Position numbers and translations under genes: made by a program. The notes beneath the pieces were generated by a model. It did not search any database. It saw only the letters and a list, made by a program, of their open reading frames with translations, and had not been told where the DNA came from. This document shows positions 6,841 through 16,647 of a DNA stretch of 64,000 nucleotides, piece after piece (within the stretch, counting starts at the first letter, position 1; every line of letters begins with the position of its first letter). The stretch lies in the NCBI RefSeq assembly GCF_000373985.1, contig NZ_KB892924.1:82-64081 (forward strand), given 5' to 3'. The DNA is from Desulfobacter curvatus DSM 3379. GTDB lineage: Bacteria; Desulfobacterota; Desulfobacteria; Desulfobacterales; Desulfobacteraceae.

Positions 6841-7181
6841 TTTATAGAGACGGGGTTTCAGGGGGAGTTTATACTCAAATGAAACCCCGTCTTTTTTTTG
6901 TAAAAATATAAACAAAGGATTTTATCGTTTCCTAATGAACGATTACGTTCTCTACATGGTTTACGTGGATAAGCAGGTATGAGCAAAATAGACGAATCTA
7001 CCTCGCAGTCCTGCTTAAAATTTACGAAGTGCGGTTAAGTTAAAATGTCTCAAGGCAAAATATATTTTAAATTTTAAGATTATATGCTAAAAGACCTCAA
7101 TATTTAAGATGATAATGTGGATTTCTACCACCACTTTTCTAACGATTAATCATCCTTTCAAATCAGGAATAAAATTATTTA
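6841..7181. other. Intergenic stretch between attR and murA
   Basis: This stretch holds the stranded tRNA terminator and the murA upstream region. At about 6969-7017 is an inverted pair AAGCAGG / CCTGCTT around AAAATAGACGAATCTA. That motif recurs in related form near 20953 on the other strand, hinting at a second small repeat family. No gene is seen. Confidence 0.5.
6848..6899 (+). terminator. Original tRNA-Leu terminator, stranded beyond attR
   Basis: A perfect 13-bp stem (AGACGGGGTTTCA at 6848-6860 with its complement at 6880-6892), a 19-base loop and an eight-T tract. It lies eight bases after the displaced tRNA 3' end, where the terminator of the uninterrupted tRNA gene would be. Confidence 0.85.
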
Positions 7182-8441
7182 ATGGATAAAATACAAATTA
7201 ATGGTGGCCGACAGCTAACAGGGGAAGTCTTTATCAGCGGGGCTAAAAATGCTGCGCTTCCACTTATTGCATCAAGTATTCTTGTGGATGGGGTTTCCAG
7301 ATTTGAGAATGTACCCCGGCTGAAGGACATCTCCTCAATTCTTATGCTTCTTGAAGATCTTGGGGCGTCTTGTGAATTTGAAGGTCACACATTTACTGCT
7401 GATGGGGCCGGGATTGATAAAATAGAAGCCGAGTATGAGTTGGTTAGAAAGATGCGGGCCTCTATTCTGGTACTAGGCCCGCTTGTAGCAAGGTTTGGCC
7501 GAGCCAAAGTTTCTATGCCGGGAGGGTGTGCTATTGGTGCCCGTCCCGTAAATATGCATCTTTCAGGTCTTGAGGCGCTGGGTGCTACCATTTCAATTTC
7601 CGGCGGGTACATTGAAGCAACGGCTGAAAAGGGTTTGACCGGAAACGAAGTCTATTTTGACATCCCAACGGTGACTGGTACGGAAAACCTTATGATGGCA
7701 GCCGTTTTAGCCCAGGGTCAAACCACGCTGAGGAATGCGGCAAGAGAGCCTGAAATTGTATGCTTGGCAGACGCATTAAATAAGATGGGGGCAAATATCA
7801 GTGGTGCCGGTACCCCCATTATAACCATTGACGGTGTGAGTCGCCTTCAGGGTACGACCTGCCGCGTAATACCGGACCGGATTGAAACCGGCACTTTTAT
7901 GGTCGCTGCCGTAGCGACTATGGGTGATGTGGTGATTCGAGACTGTGTGCCGGATCATTTGGGTGGTGTTATCAGTAAACTTAAGGCAACAGGGGCGATA
8001 GTTGATACCTTTGATGACAGGGTACATATTAGAGGTTGTAAACCCATTAAAAATATTGACATAAAAACCCTGCCGTATCCTGGGTTCCCCACTGATATGC
8101 AGGCCCAGTTTATGGCGCTTATGACCATTGCCCAGGGCAACAGTATGATTCATGAATCTATTTTTGAAAATCGCTTTATCCACGCCAATGAATTGTTGCG
8201 CATGGGTGCTGATATCAAAATTTCCGGCGGGAATATCGCCAATGTCCGGGGCGTGTCTCATCTTCAGGGCGCACCTGTTATGGCATCGGATCTTCGTGCC
8301 AGCGCTTCCCTTGTGATTGCAGGCTTAATTGCACAGGGAACCACTGTTATCAGCCGTGTTTATCATATGGACCGGGGGTATGAGACCATTGAAAAGAAAT
8401 TTGAAAGTCTGGGAGCAGATATTAAAAGAATTTCATCCTGA
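7182..8441 (+). CDS. murA: UDP-N-acetylglucosamine 1-carboxyvinyltransferase
   Basis: MurA transfers enolpyruvate from phosphoenolpyruvate to UDP-GlcNAc, the first committed step of peptidoglycan synthesis, in the cytoplasm. The 419-residue length is standard for the EPSP-synthase-type two-domain fold. K22-N23 (GAKNAALPL) and the catalytic Cys116 in PGGCAIGARP are present; Cys at this position is the form sensitive to fosfomycin. The C-terminal PGFPTDMQAQ and NRF(I)HANEL blocks also match. comEC follows after 15 bases on the same strand, so the two are likely co-transcribed. Confidence 0.97.
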   Translation: MDKIQINGGRQLTGEVFISGAKNAALPLIASSILVDGVSRFENVPRLKDISSILMLLEDLGASCEFEGHTFTADGAGIDKIEAEYELVRKMRASILVLGPLVARFGRAKVSMPGGCAIGARPVNMHLSGLEALGATISISGGYIEATAEKGLTGNEVYFDIPTVTGTENLMMAAVLAQGQTTLRNAAREPEIVCLADALNKMGANISGAGTPIITIDGVSRLQGTTCRVIPDRIETGTFMVAAVATMGDVVIRDCVPDHLGGVISKLKATGAIVDTFDDRVHIRGCKPIKNIDIKTLPYPGFPTDMQAQFMALMTIAQGNSMIHESIFENRFIHANELLRMGADIKISGGNIANVRGVSHLQGAPVMASDLRASASLVIAGLIAQGTTVISRVYHMDRGYETIEKKFESLGADIKRISS

Positions 8442-8456
8442 CATACTTTATGAATA

Positions 8457-10949
8457 GTGTTCAAACACTATCTAAGGATGGCATACGTGAACATTAGGCA
8501 TAAGCTCACACTTGCGCCAATGTTTTTTGTCCTCTTGTCCTGTGTAACCGGTGCCATCTCAGGAAGCCTTACACCAGGTTTGCCCTGGATATACTTTATT
8601 GCGGTGTGCCTGACTGCCGCAATTATTTTTATTCTATTTAAGCCTGATAAATTTATTATTTTATCAGGCCTTGCCGCGTTTGGTTTGACAGTGTTTCGCA
8701 TGGCAGGCATATGCGCCCCCGATTACTCCGATCATCATATTGTCAAGTTTTGTAATGGTAAACCCCACCGAATTTCAGGTATAATTAACTCTCTTCCTAA
8801 AAATTATCAAAATAAAACCAGATACACCGTAAATTGCACCCGTATTGATGCCGACAATAGTCACTGGAAATTGATTTTAACCGTATATCATAACTCTTCA
8901 AAACAAGCTGAACAGCCCCTGCTTTTTGGCGAACACATTATCGTTACATCAAAAATAAGAGCCATACGCAACTTTTCCAACCCCGGAGGGTATGATTATA
9001 AATTAAGGATGCGGCTTAAAGGCATAACCGGCAGCGTTTACGCTAATTCGCGTACCATTGTGCAAACAGGAAGGATTGCCTCCAGTTTCTTTGCACGGGT
9101 TATACAATTTTTGCAAAGAACCCGGGTGCGCTTTTCAGACAATGTTACCAGAGCCGCCCGAAGCACGGATGGAAGTCAAGCCGATTTTTTCCCCAACCAG
9201 GCCAGGGCTGTGCTCACCGCCTTGGTTACCGGACAAAAAGAGATGATTCATGAAAAAACCCGTGATAATTTTTCAAAAGTGGGCCTTTCACACATCTTAG
9301 CTGTTTCCGGGCTGCACATGTCTCTTGTGGCGTTCGGTTTCTTTTCTGTATTTATTTTTATATTAAATCGGCAACCGTCTTATGTCATAACCGGCCGCGC
9401 AAAAAAAACAGCAGGTTTTCTCACGCTCTTGCCTTTGACTGCCTATGCCTTTTTTGCCGGATTTTCACCATCCACCCAAAGGGCGTTGATTATGGCCGCG
9501 GTTTTTTTAACGTCCTTTCTCATGGAAAAAGAGAAAGATCCTTTAAACACCCTTTACTTTGCTGCAACTCTGATTCTTCTTATTGATCCCGGCGCCCTTT
9601 TTTCCATCTCATTTCAACTTTCATTTTCCTGTGTTTTTTTTATTATTTCAGGCTTTATCTTCCTTGGGAGAACCTTGGGTCTGCCTGAAAATAAATGGAT
9701 CAGAAGAATCTGTTTAACGATTTTGACAACGGTCTTTGCAGGGATTGGTGCCGCCCCTGTAACAGCGTTTTATTTTAATATGTTTTCCATGGTCCAGCTG
9801 GCTACTAATTTTGTCATGATTCCTGTCATCGGTTTTTTATGCCTTCCTTTGGGGCTGGCAGGACTTGTGTCTATGGATTTTTGGCCTGGCCTGGCCCACA
9901 TTTTTTTAACTTTAGATATCCACATTCTTTCATATTGTCTTCAGGCCATTCATTGGATTGCAGGTTTGGACTGGACCTGGGCCAGGGTCGTCACGCCACG
10001 GCCAATTGAAATTTTTCTTTATTATGCATTGATACTTTGCCTCGGATTTGCAATCATGAACAAGAACAACGTGACCATATATCTGACTTTTCTTTTGATT
10101 GGAGCAGGTATCGTATCCACAGGCCAAGGGATGTTAAAACGATTTTATCCAGGAAAGCTTGTGGTGCACACCCTGGATGTAGGCCAGGGCAATGCTGCTG
10201 TTATCATTACGCCTGGCGGAAAAACCCTGCTCATTGATGCCGGCGGATTTGGCGGACGTTCCAGTTTTGACACCGGCCGGTACATTGTGGGGCCCTTTTT
10301 GTGGAAGAACTGGATTCGGGCGCTTGATGCTGTCATTTTGACACACCCGGACAGTGATCACATGAATGGTCTGTGTTTTATTTTTGATAACTTTAGGGTC
10401 AGAGAATGGATAAAAAATCACGATGCCTCCTTATCCGTTGTTTTCAAAAATTTGATGCGCACCGCTGCACAAAAAAATATTAAAATCAATACCCCAGGCC
10501 TTGATCCCTACCGATTTTCATGGGATCAAATCAAAATAAGTATTCTTGGAGGAAAAAGCCTGCACTTCAGTGATAACAATAGCAACAACAACAGTCTGGT
10601 TACCCGGCTTGATTTTTTATCCTTTTCCATGCTCTTTCCAGGCGATATTGAAGAAAAAAGGGAAAGGGAGCTTATACATACAAAGAATTTTAGGCTTGAA
10701 TCAGATGTTCTTATCTCCCCCCATCATGGCAGTTGTTCCAGTTCTAATGAACTTTTCCTTGATAAAGTAGACCCGTCAGGAGTAATAATATCATGCGGTT
10801 ATATGAACAGGCATAAGTTCCCCTGCCGGACGGTTTTACAGCGATATCGGCGAAACAGAATTTCAATTTTTCGAACGGATCTGATGGGCGCTGTTACATT
10901 GCAGTCTAATGGCGTTGGTTACACCGTTAAGGTCCATAGGACAAATTAA
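8457..10949 (+). CDS. comEC: ComEC/Rec2-type DNA uptake channel protein
   Basis: This inner-membrane protein would carry transforming single-stranded DNA across the cytoplasmic membrane. It has the full three-part layout over 830 residues: N-terminal membrane helices with an OB-like DUF4131 domain (to about 220), the polytopic Competence core with AVSGLHMSLV (about 270-550), and a C-terminal metallo-beta-lactamase-like domain starting at VHTLDVGQGN, with the metal motif HPDSDHMNG and a later HHGS. The start is uncertain: GTG 8457 is the outermost, while GTG 8487 has AAGGA eight bases upstream and looks better placed. It is downstream of murA with no gap for a promoter. No other competence genes are in the window. 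Confidence 0.9.
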   Translation: MFKHYLRMAYVNIRHKLTLAPMFFVLLSCVTGAISGSLTPGLPWIYFIAVCLTAAIIFILFKPDKFIILSGLAAFGLTVFRMAGICAPDYSDHHIVKFCNGKPHRISGIINSLPKNYQNKTRYTVNCTRIDADNSHWKLILTVYHNSSKQAEQPLLFGEHIIVTSKIRAIRNFSNPGGYDYKLRMRLKGITGSVYANSRTIVQTGRIASSFFARVIQFLQRTRVRFSDNVTRAARSTDGSQADFFPNQARAVLTALVTGQKEMIHEKTRDNFSKVGLSHILAVSGLHMSLVAFGFFSVFIFILNRQPSYVITGRAKKTAGFLTLLPLTAYAFFAGFSPSTQRALIMAAVFLTSFLMEKEKDPLNTLYFAATLILLIDPGALFSISFQLSFSCVFFIISGFIFLGRTLGLPENKWIRRICLTILTTVFAGIGAAPVTAFYFNMFSMVQLATNFVMIPVIGFLCLPLGLAGLVSMDFWPGLAHIFLTLDIHILSYCLQAIHWIAGLDWTWARVVTPRPIEIFLYYALILCLGFAIMNKNNVTIYLTFLLIGAGIVSTGQGMLKRFYPGKLVVHTLDVGQGNAAVIITPGGKTLLIDAGGFGGRSSFDTGRYIVGPFLWKNWIRALDAVILTHPDSDHMNGLCFIFDNFRVREWIKNHDASLSVVFKNLMRTAAQKNIKINTPGLDPYRFSWDQIKISILGGKSLHFSDNNSNNNSLVTRLDFLSFSMLFPGDIEEKRERELIHTKNFRLESDVLISPHHGSCSSSNELFLDKVDPSGVIISCGYMNRHKFPCRTVLQRYRRNRISIFRTDLMGAVTLQSNGVGYTVKVHRTN

Positions 10950-10969
10950 CTCAATAGGAAATTTGACAG

Positions 10970-11794
10970 GTGTATTATATTTATTTCTCTTTTATTTTTA
11001 TTTTATCCGGCCTGATGTTTTTAGAGTGCAAACGTCGTAGCCTTCCTAAATGGTGGGCTGCCATTGTATTTGCAGCGCCTGTGACCACCCCGTATTTCAT
11101 ATTTAAGTTCAGAAAAGATAACAGTTTGATTTTGTGCTTGATTTTTGTGGTCTGTTTTTTCCTCGTGCTTGCCGGTGAAATTTTTATCTATTCCAAAATG
11201 AAAACAAAATATAAATATGTTCATTTGCCGCCTGTTACCCGGCAGCTTATCCGTTACAGTGAAATCCTCAAACAGACCACCCAGAATTTGGACAATGACC
11301 TGGTTGAGCTTGAGGAGCAGTCCAAGGTTCAGTCCAAGGTAGATAAACTTAAACAAACCATTGTCTTTATAGACGAACTTCGTCAGGCCATGTATGATAA
11401 CCAGGCCGCCATTAAACAAATGGTTGAGTTCGTGGAAAATCATAGGGATTTTTTTAACCAAAAGGACCTGCAATGGGTGTATGAAATTAAAAGATTCTAT
11501 AACAACCGTATTGTGATTGCGCACTTTAAAAGCCTTGAAAATTATCTGGATAATTTTGAAACCCTGCTGCGCTTCTGTTACCAGAATTTTGACGCCATAA
11601 CCAAGGCGGAAAGTACAATCCATCTAAAAAATTATGATGAATATTATCTGCGTTACCGCCGAGCTGTTGACTCCCACAACCGGTTCAATGTCAAACGCAT
11701 TCAATTTCAGAATGACTTCATCAGAAGATATCCTGAAATCAAAGCGTACCTGCCGGCCAAACGTCAAACAGAGGCCTTCCGGCTCTGGGAATAG
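10970..11794 (+). CDS. Membrane protein with cytoplasmic coiled-coil domain, unknown
   Basis: 274 residues. Hydrophobic segments lie at about 2-17, 27-44 and 50-72, followed by a largely helical charged domain with heptads (about 90-150), containing an ELEEQSKVQSKVDKLKQ stretch. I do not recognise the family. The start is a GTG at 10970 with only a weak GACAGG in front. It follows comEC by 20 bases on the same strand. Its last 31 bases overlap the 3' end of the convergent giant activase gene. Both frames look real, since each keeps coding character to its stop. Confidence 0.6.
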   Translation: MYYIYFSFIFILSGLMFLECKRRSLPKWWAAIVFAAPVTTPYFIFKFRKDNSLILCLIFVVCFFLVLAGEIFIYSKMKTKYKYVHLPPVTRQLIRYSEILKQTTQNLDNDLVELEEQSKVQSKVDKLKQTIVFIDELRQAMYDNQAAIKQMVEFVENHRDFFNQKDLQWVYEIKRFYNNRIVIAHFKSLENYLDNFETLLRFCYQNFDAITKAESTIHLKNYDEYYLRYRRAVDSHNRFNVKRIQFQNDFIRRYPEIKAYLPAKRQTEAFRLWE

Positions 11795-14700
11795 GGGGGT
11801 GTTTTCAAATATTTCAGGAAAGGCACCACCGCCTTATTTTTGTTTCCTCCGGACAGATCATAGGTAATATTAATAATCGGTACCCCAACCTTTTTTTCAA
11901 TCTGTGAGGCCATGGCCTCGGTGATAAGGCCTGGGCAGCAAAATGCCGGATTGACAGCCACTAGAAGGGCTAAATCCGGATGTTCATTGACCATGTAATG
12001 GATCTTGAGCAGGTTATCCATGGATTCGCCGGTATGTTCGGGCAGCATACCGTAGGTTTCAAGGATATGTTCATAGGACGCATTTACCTTGAGTTCCGTT
12101 TCATTGAAGAATGGCGCAAAAAATGGATAATATTTTTTCTCCATTGTTTTTACAGCTGCCAGAAGGGCCTTGTTTGAAATCAGGCTTAAGTATTTACCCT
12201 CCTTGAACCATTTTTTAAAATAGGCATTGGCGATGATCTGAACATACTGGTAATAAGGCGTGGTCACCACCTCTCCACCATTATCTTCAATGAACTGGAT
12301 CAGATTCTGATTCATTATCCGGTTGTCCCTGACATACAGATCTCCGAATATTCCCACCTTTGGCCGCATTCCTTTTTTCATAGGAATTTGTTTGAAGATG
12401 GACATGATCTCCTTAAGGGCTTTTTCCTTTGATCCGCCCGTGAGAAATGCCGTTCCCATGATGGACCCGGCGGTGCGCAACACCGAATTGGTTTGCCCTT
12501 TATTTATTTCATAGGGCCTTATTTTGCATCCGATGCTCCTGAAAAGTCCGCCGAACATATAGGCAAAATAAGTGTTCGTTGATGCCTTGAACCCTAAGTC
12601 GAAAAGAGAAAGCTCCCCTATATAGACCCTGGCTTTTTCAAATCCTTTTCCATGGCGGGTTAAAATTTTTTGGATATGGTAGGGGTACATTTTTATATTG
12701 CAGGCAATATCGGATTCATTCAGCCATAAAACCGTTTTTTCCGGGGAGAGTCCGTTTTTTTCAACGGTGTGGATAAATCCCGATGCCACTGCATTTAGGG
12801 GCAGGCACTGCCCGGTATTTGTCAGAAGCGCCTTTTTAAGGGTTTCCTGGTTCTCTTCCATCAATATAGCATTGTACCCCTCATTTTTGAAAATATTGAC
12901 GATGAGGTGGCCTGAGATGGCATCCCAGTTGGGGAAAATGATTGTTTTTTGTTCAATGCTTTTATCAAATTTCGGGGTAAATAAAGAGGCGTCTGTGCCT
13001 TGAAGCGTTTGACTCTGGCCCATGTGATTTTCAAATGCCCGGACAGCCGCTTCAATACGGGTTTCATATCCCACACTGGAGTCGTGTTCATCCAGCTCCA
13101 GCACTAGATAAGGCTTGTTTGCCGATGCCATGATCTCCTTGAAGTAATCCACGGCAAAGGCATCAGGCGCACATCTGAAAGATGAAATGTAAACCGGATA
13201 CAGGTTTGGGGTTGTGGCGGCAACAAAGGCTGCTTTTAGATTTTGAGCTGCATGTTTCCAGTGAATTTGTTTGAGCAATGGCTCAATGGGCGAATAATCA
13301 ATGCCTTCCAGGTCAATCATATCATTGAAAAATGTTTTGATGCCCAGATTGGCAAAAATGCCTGGGATGTTATTATTCATGGCAGGAGATAAAACCGTAT
13401 ATGGGCGGCCAAGCAACAGTACGTTAGCTCTATCGGCGGCTCCTTGGGATGCCCACAGCCCGTTAAGGGCGCTTTCCATGTTTTTATTAATGGACAGTGC
13501 CCGGTCCCAGGCAGATGATATATCAAAAAAGGAGATATCCGAACCGGTTTTTTTCAATGTGTCATATAGCTGCTTTTTTGTATAAAAGCTCGTATACAGA
13601 TATCTGACCATGGGAGCCAGCATTTTTCCCGGTTTTGTCAGGCGGCTTAGAACTGCCGGGGCAAACTGCGTATAATAGCAGTGGTGCCGGCGCAATCCTT
13701 TTTCACCAGTTTTGTCTTCAAAATAAAAGGGCAGAAAAATATAATCGCATTTATCCTCAAGAAATCGCACATGGCCGTGCAGCGCAAGGAAAGGCGCGCA
13801 GAATTCGGCGCCGGCAATCTGTTTACCCTGTTTGACAGGATCGGTACACTTAAGGCTGGTTACCACTTGCAATCCAAGTTCTTTGAAAAAAATCTGCCAT
13901 AAATTAAGGTCCTGGACCATGTGAAGGGCATTGGGAAGGCCAATGGTGATATTTTTTTTATTGCCATTGAAACCGGGGCGCGCGGGCAGGATCTTGTGGC
14001 GCACCTCTTTTCTAAGCCCTAAAAGATCATAACGATCCGGAGATTTTATTCGTTTTTCAGTCTGGTAATCCCTGCCGCATAAAAATCCGTAGGCAAGGGT
14101 TTCGCCTTTTACTTCGGCGATGGTGATCTTGCAATGGTTGGTGCACAGTCGGCAAACCTCCTGACGCACCGGAATACGTTCTTTCCATAGATCAAACCCT
14201 TTGAAGCCGGATTCCGGCAGTTTGCCTTGCTCTTTCATCTGCCGGGCCATCAGGGCAATACCAAGCGCACCGGTGAGATGGCAGTATTGGGATACATGGA
14301 TGGGTTTATTCAATTTTTGTTCAAAGGCTGCCACAAGGGCCATGTTCCGGGCAGTGGCCCCTTGGAATACCACCCTGTCACCGATTTGGGCAATATTGGC
14401 GACCTTGGTCAGGTAGTTGTCGCGTACCGAATGAAGCACTGATGCCAGAATTTCGTTTTTTCCATACCCCTCGGCAAAAAAATAATTGATGTCCCGTTCC
14501 ATGAACACGGTGCACCGGTCACTGGATACGGGTGCCGCAATGCCCTGTGCTCTTCGGGAGTACTCGGATAACGGGCAGTTGAGGCGCATGGCCTGTTCCT
14601 CAATAAAACTGCCGGTACCTGCAGCACATACCGTATTCATGACTGACGAAGTGACCTGACCGTTTTTAACCAGGGTAAACTTGGCGTCCTGGCCACCGAT

Positions 14701-15984
14701 TTCAATGATGGTATCCACATCCGGGTGGAGATTCACGGCTGCGGTAGCATGGGCCGTTATCTCATCGGGTTCTAAGTCCGCACCAATGATTTTGCCGGAA
14801 ATACGCCGGCCGGAACCTGTGGTACCACACCCCTGGATCCGGAAAATAACCTTTTTTTCAGCCATGAGATGATCACACGCTTTGAATATGCGCTGGACTG
14901 CCTCCACAGGTCTTGATGCGGTCCGGGTATAAAATCCGGCAACAGGTTTACCATCCAGGTCAATAATAATACTTTTGGTGCTGGTGGAACCTACATCAAG
15001 CCCTAAAAAACCTTTAACGGCAGAATCGGGATCAATGTGATTGAAAATTTCAATATCAACGGATTCAAAATCAAGGGTTGTAACGGATGAAAAGTCAGGA
15101 TAATCAGACAGGGTTAAGTGAAGGGCCGGATTAAGCCCTTCTTTTGTTTTTGTCCTTTCCAGGAAAAAATTACTGATATTATTAAATGACCGGGCAGGTT
15201 CATGAGAATTTATTATGTCGTCAGCAAGACACAATGCTGCGCCCATAGCCCCATAAACCAGTGCATGTTCGCCTTTGATAAGGGGTTTTCCGATAATGGA
15301 TTCAAGATGTTTTTTAACGGCATCATTTTTGGCAACACCGCCGCAGAATATGATTTCTTTTTCCGGGATATCCTGCTTGAACAAGGTATTGGCAATGTTC
15401 CTTGCAAGCCCGTAGCAAAGTCCGTCACAGATTTGTTTCAGATCATAACCCTGCTGCTGGGCATGGATCAGGTCAGTCTTCGCGAATACCGCGCACCGGG
15501 TGGCGATATCCGGCCGCTGTCCACAGTTTTCAAGGGCCATGGATGAAATTTGTTCCGATCCCTGCAGATCAATCCTTCCGGCCTGTTGGTCCAGGAATGC
15601 ACCGGTACCTGCAGCACATCCTGAATTCTGCCGCTGGCCTCTGTAGTTGCCTTGCCCGTCAAACAGGCTCAGGAAAAATTTTTCTCCCCCCACATGCAAA
15701 ATAGCGCTGAAGTTTTTATGCATATGGCGTGCACTGCGTATGACGGCCACCTGTTCGTCAACACTGAGCGTTGCATTGATATGGGCGGGCGTGGATGCCG
15801 TTTTAGCCACATGGGTTACGGATGAAAGGGCCTCATGCTTGATCATTTTTGTCAGACATGCCCGGACATCGCCATGGTGATAGTCAGATGCTTTATGCAA
15901 AAGAGTACCGTTCATATCAACAATTGCAAGATGAACGGAAACGGATCCGGCATCAATGCCGAGTATCGTGGCTGATTTTTCCAT
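11764..15984 (-). CDS. Giant 2-hydroxyacyl-CoA dehydratase activase-like protein (double BcrA/BadF ATPase, DUF2229)
   Basis: 1406 residues. Two ASKHA-type ATPase domains are fused in tandem. The first starts at ILGIDAGSVSV (about 7) with GCAAGTGAFLDQQ. The second starts at GFLGLDVGSTSTKS (about 325) and has EIGGQDAKF and NTVCAAGTGSF, the loop that carries a bridging [4Fe-4S] cysteine in HgdC/CompA-type activators. A cysteine set VCRLCTNHCK (about 648-658), a DUF2229 region, and a C-terminal part related to HgdB-like dehydratase subunits follow. Known relatives drive ATP-dependent low-potential electron transfer to 2-hydroxyacyl-CoA dehydratases or benzoyl-CoA reductases. Fusions of this size are common in anaerobes, but their substrate is unknown. 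It is preceded by the 161-residue RHH gene with a two-base gap. Confidence 0.85.
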   Translation of the reverse strand: MEKSATILGIDAGSVSVHLAIVDMNGTLLHKASDYHHGDVRACLTKMIKHEALSSVTHVAKTASTPAHINATLSVDEQVAVIRSARHMHKNFSAILHVGGEKFFLSLFDGQGNYRGQRQNSGCAAGTGAFLDQQAGRIDLQGSEQISSMALENCGQRPDIATRCAVFAKTDLIHAQQQGYDLKQICDGLCYGLARNIANTLFKQDIPEKEIIFCGGVAKNDAVKKHLESIIGKPLIKGEHALVYGAMGAALCLADDIINSHEPARSFNNISNFFLERTKTKEGLNPALHLTLSDYPDFSSVTTLDFESVDIEIFNHIDPDSAVKGFLGLDVGSTSTKSIIIDLDGKPVAGFYTRTASRPVEAVQRIFKACDHLMAEKKVIFRIQGCGTTGSGRRISGKIIGADLEPDEITAHATAAVNLHPDVDTIIEIGGQDAKFTLVKNGQVTSSVMNTVCAAGTGSFIEEQAMRLNCPLSEYSRRAQGIAAPVSSDRCTVFMERDINYFFAEGYGKNEILASVLHSVRDNYLTKVANIAQIGDRVVFQGATARNMALVAAFEQKLNKPIHVSQYCHLTGALGIALMARQMKEQGKLPESGFKGFDLWKERIPVRQEVCRLCTNHCKITIAEVKGETLAYGFLCGRDYQTEKRIKSPDRYDLLGLRKEVRHKILPARPGFNGNKKNITIGLPNALHMVQDLNLWQIFFKELGLQVVTSLKCTDPVKQGKQIAGAEFCAPFLALHGHVRFLEDKCDYIFLPFYFEDKTGEKGLRRHHCYYTQFAPAVLSRLTKPGKMLAPMVRYLYTSFYTKKQLYDTLKKTGSDISFFDISSAWDRALSINKNMESALNGLWASQGAADRANVLLLGRPYTVLSPAMNNNIPGIFANLGIKTFFNDMIDLEGIDYSPIEPLLKQIHWKHAAQNLKAAFVAATTPNLYPVYISSFRCAPDAFAVDYFKEIMASANKPYLVLELDEHDSSVGYETRIEAAVRAFENHMGQSQTLQGTDASLFTPKFDKSIEQKTIIFPNWDAISGHLIVNIFKNEGYNAILMEENQETLKKALLTNTGQCLPLNAVASGFIHTVEKNGLSPEKTVLWLNESDIACNIKMYPYHIQKILTRHGKGFEKARVYIGELSLFDLGFKASTNTYFAYMFGGLFRSIGCKIRPYEINKGQTNSVLRTAGSIMGTAFLTGGSKEKALKEIMSIFKQIPMKKGMRPKVGIFGDLYVRDNRIMNQNLIQFIEDNGGEVVTTPYYQYVQIIANAYFKKWFKEGKYLSLISNKALLAAVKTMEKKYYPFFAPFFNETELKVNASYEHILETYGMLPEHTGESMDNLLKIHYMVNEHPDLALLVAVNPAFCCPGLITEAMASQIEKKVGVPIINITYDLSGGNKNKAVVPFLKYLKTPPYSQSRKASV

Positions 15985-15986
15985 GT

Positions 15987-16472
15987 CTAAATATACTCCC
16001 TGACTTCATTCCAGAATGCGTTGACCCCGTCAAACCAGCCTTGCAGAAAATTTTTTTCATGGTCAACACCACCTTGCTGGGCGTAGCGGGTCAAATCATG
16101 GGCATCGTAAAGATCTTCGAAGTATGCTTTAAAACGACTGTGCCGGACAATTTTTTGACCGGAATCACACGTATCATCACAATCCAGTACGTATAACAAA
16201 TCCTGGTAATGGGCGCCCTGGGCCCAGCCAAAACCCCGGTTTCGGCCGGCATTGTAGAAATTTTTAAGCCATTGCTCCTTTTCCTGCTGAAGCCGGTTAA
16301 TAATCTGGGTCATGTCAAATTCCTCACATAATTTTTTACTGAACGCCTCTTTCTTTTCAATGGCATCACTCAACGCATCCTGAAACATTTTTGAAAGATT
16401 AAAAGAGCTTCTCCATTCATTGAGTTTTTCATGTAGCCTGTCCGGTATACTCAGGGTGATTTTTTGGGTCAT
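15987..16472 (-). CDS. RHH-type DNA-binding-like protein cotranscribed with the activase
   Basis: 161 residues. The first 45 residues (TLSIPDRLHEKLNEWRSSFNLSK) look like a ribbon-helix-helix DNA-binding domain. The middle is a charged helix, and the C-terminal half holds an unfamiliar region with CDDTCDS and several aromatic residues. The stop lies two bases before the activase start, so translation is probably coupled. This suggests an operon regulator or a small partner of the activase. No family name is known to me; the RHH call is based on the N-terminal pattern only. Confidence 0.65.
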   Translation of the reverse strand: MTQKITLSIPDRLHEKLNEWRSSFNLSKMFQDALSDAIEKKEAFSKKLCEEFDMTQIINRLQQEKEQWLKNFYNAGRNRGFGWAQGAHYQDLLYVLDCDDTCDSGQKIVRHSRFKAYFEDLYDAHDLTRYAQQGGVDHEKNFLQGWFDGVNAFWNEVREYI

Positions 16473-16647
16473 GGCATTTGTCCTGGATGAAAATTTGTAG
16501 AATCTTTAGCTTATACGTATGAAAATAAAAAGCACGTGTCAATTTATTTTTGTCAGGGGTATGGACTCCAAATCAGGTTCATCACGTATGGAGATCCGCT
16601 TCTTACTGCTTGTCTTTTGAAAAAAGAACGCCTATAAGATATAGACC

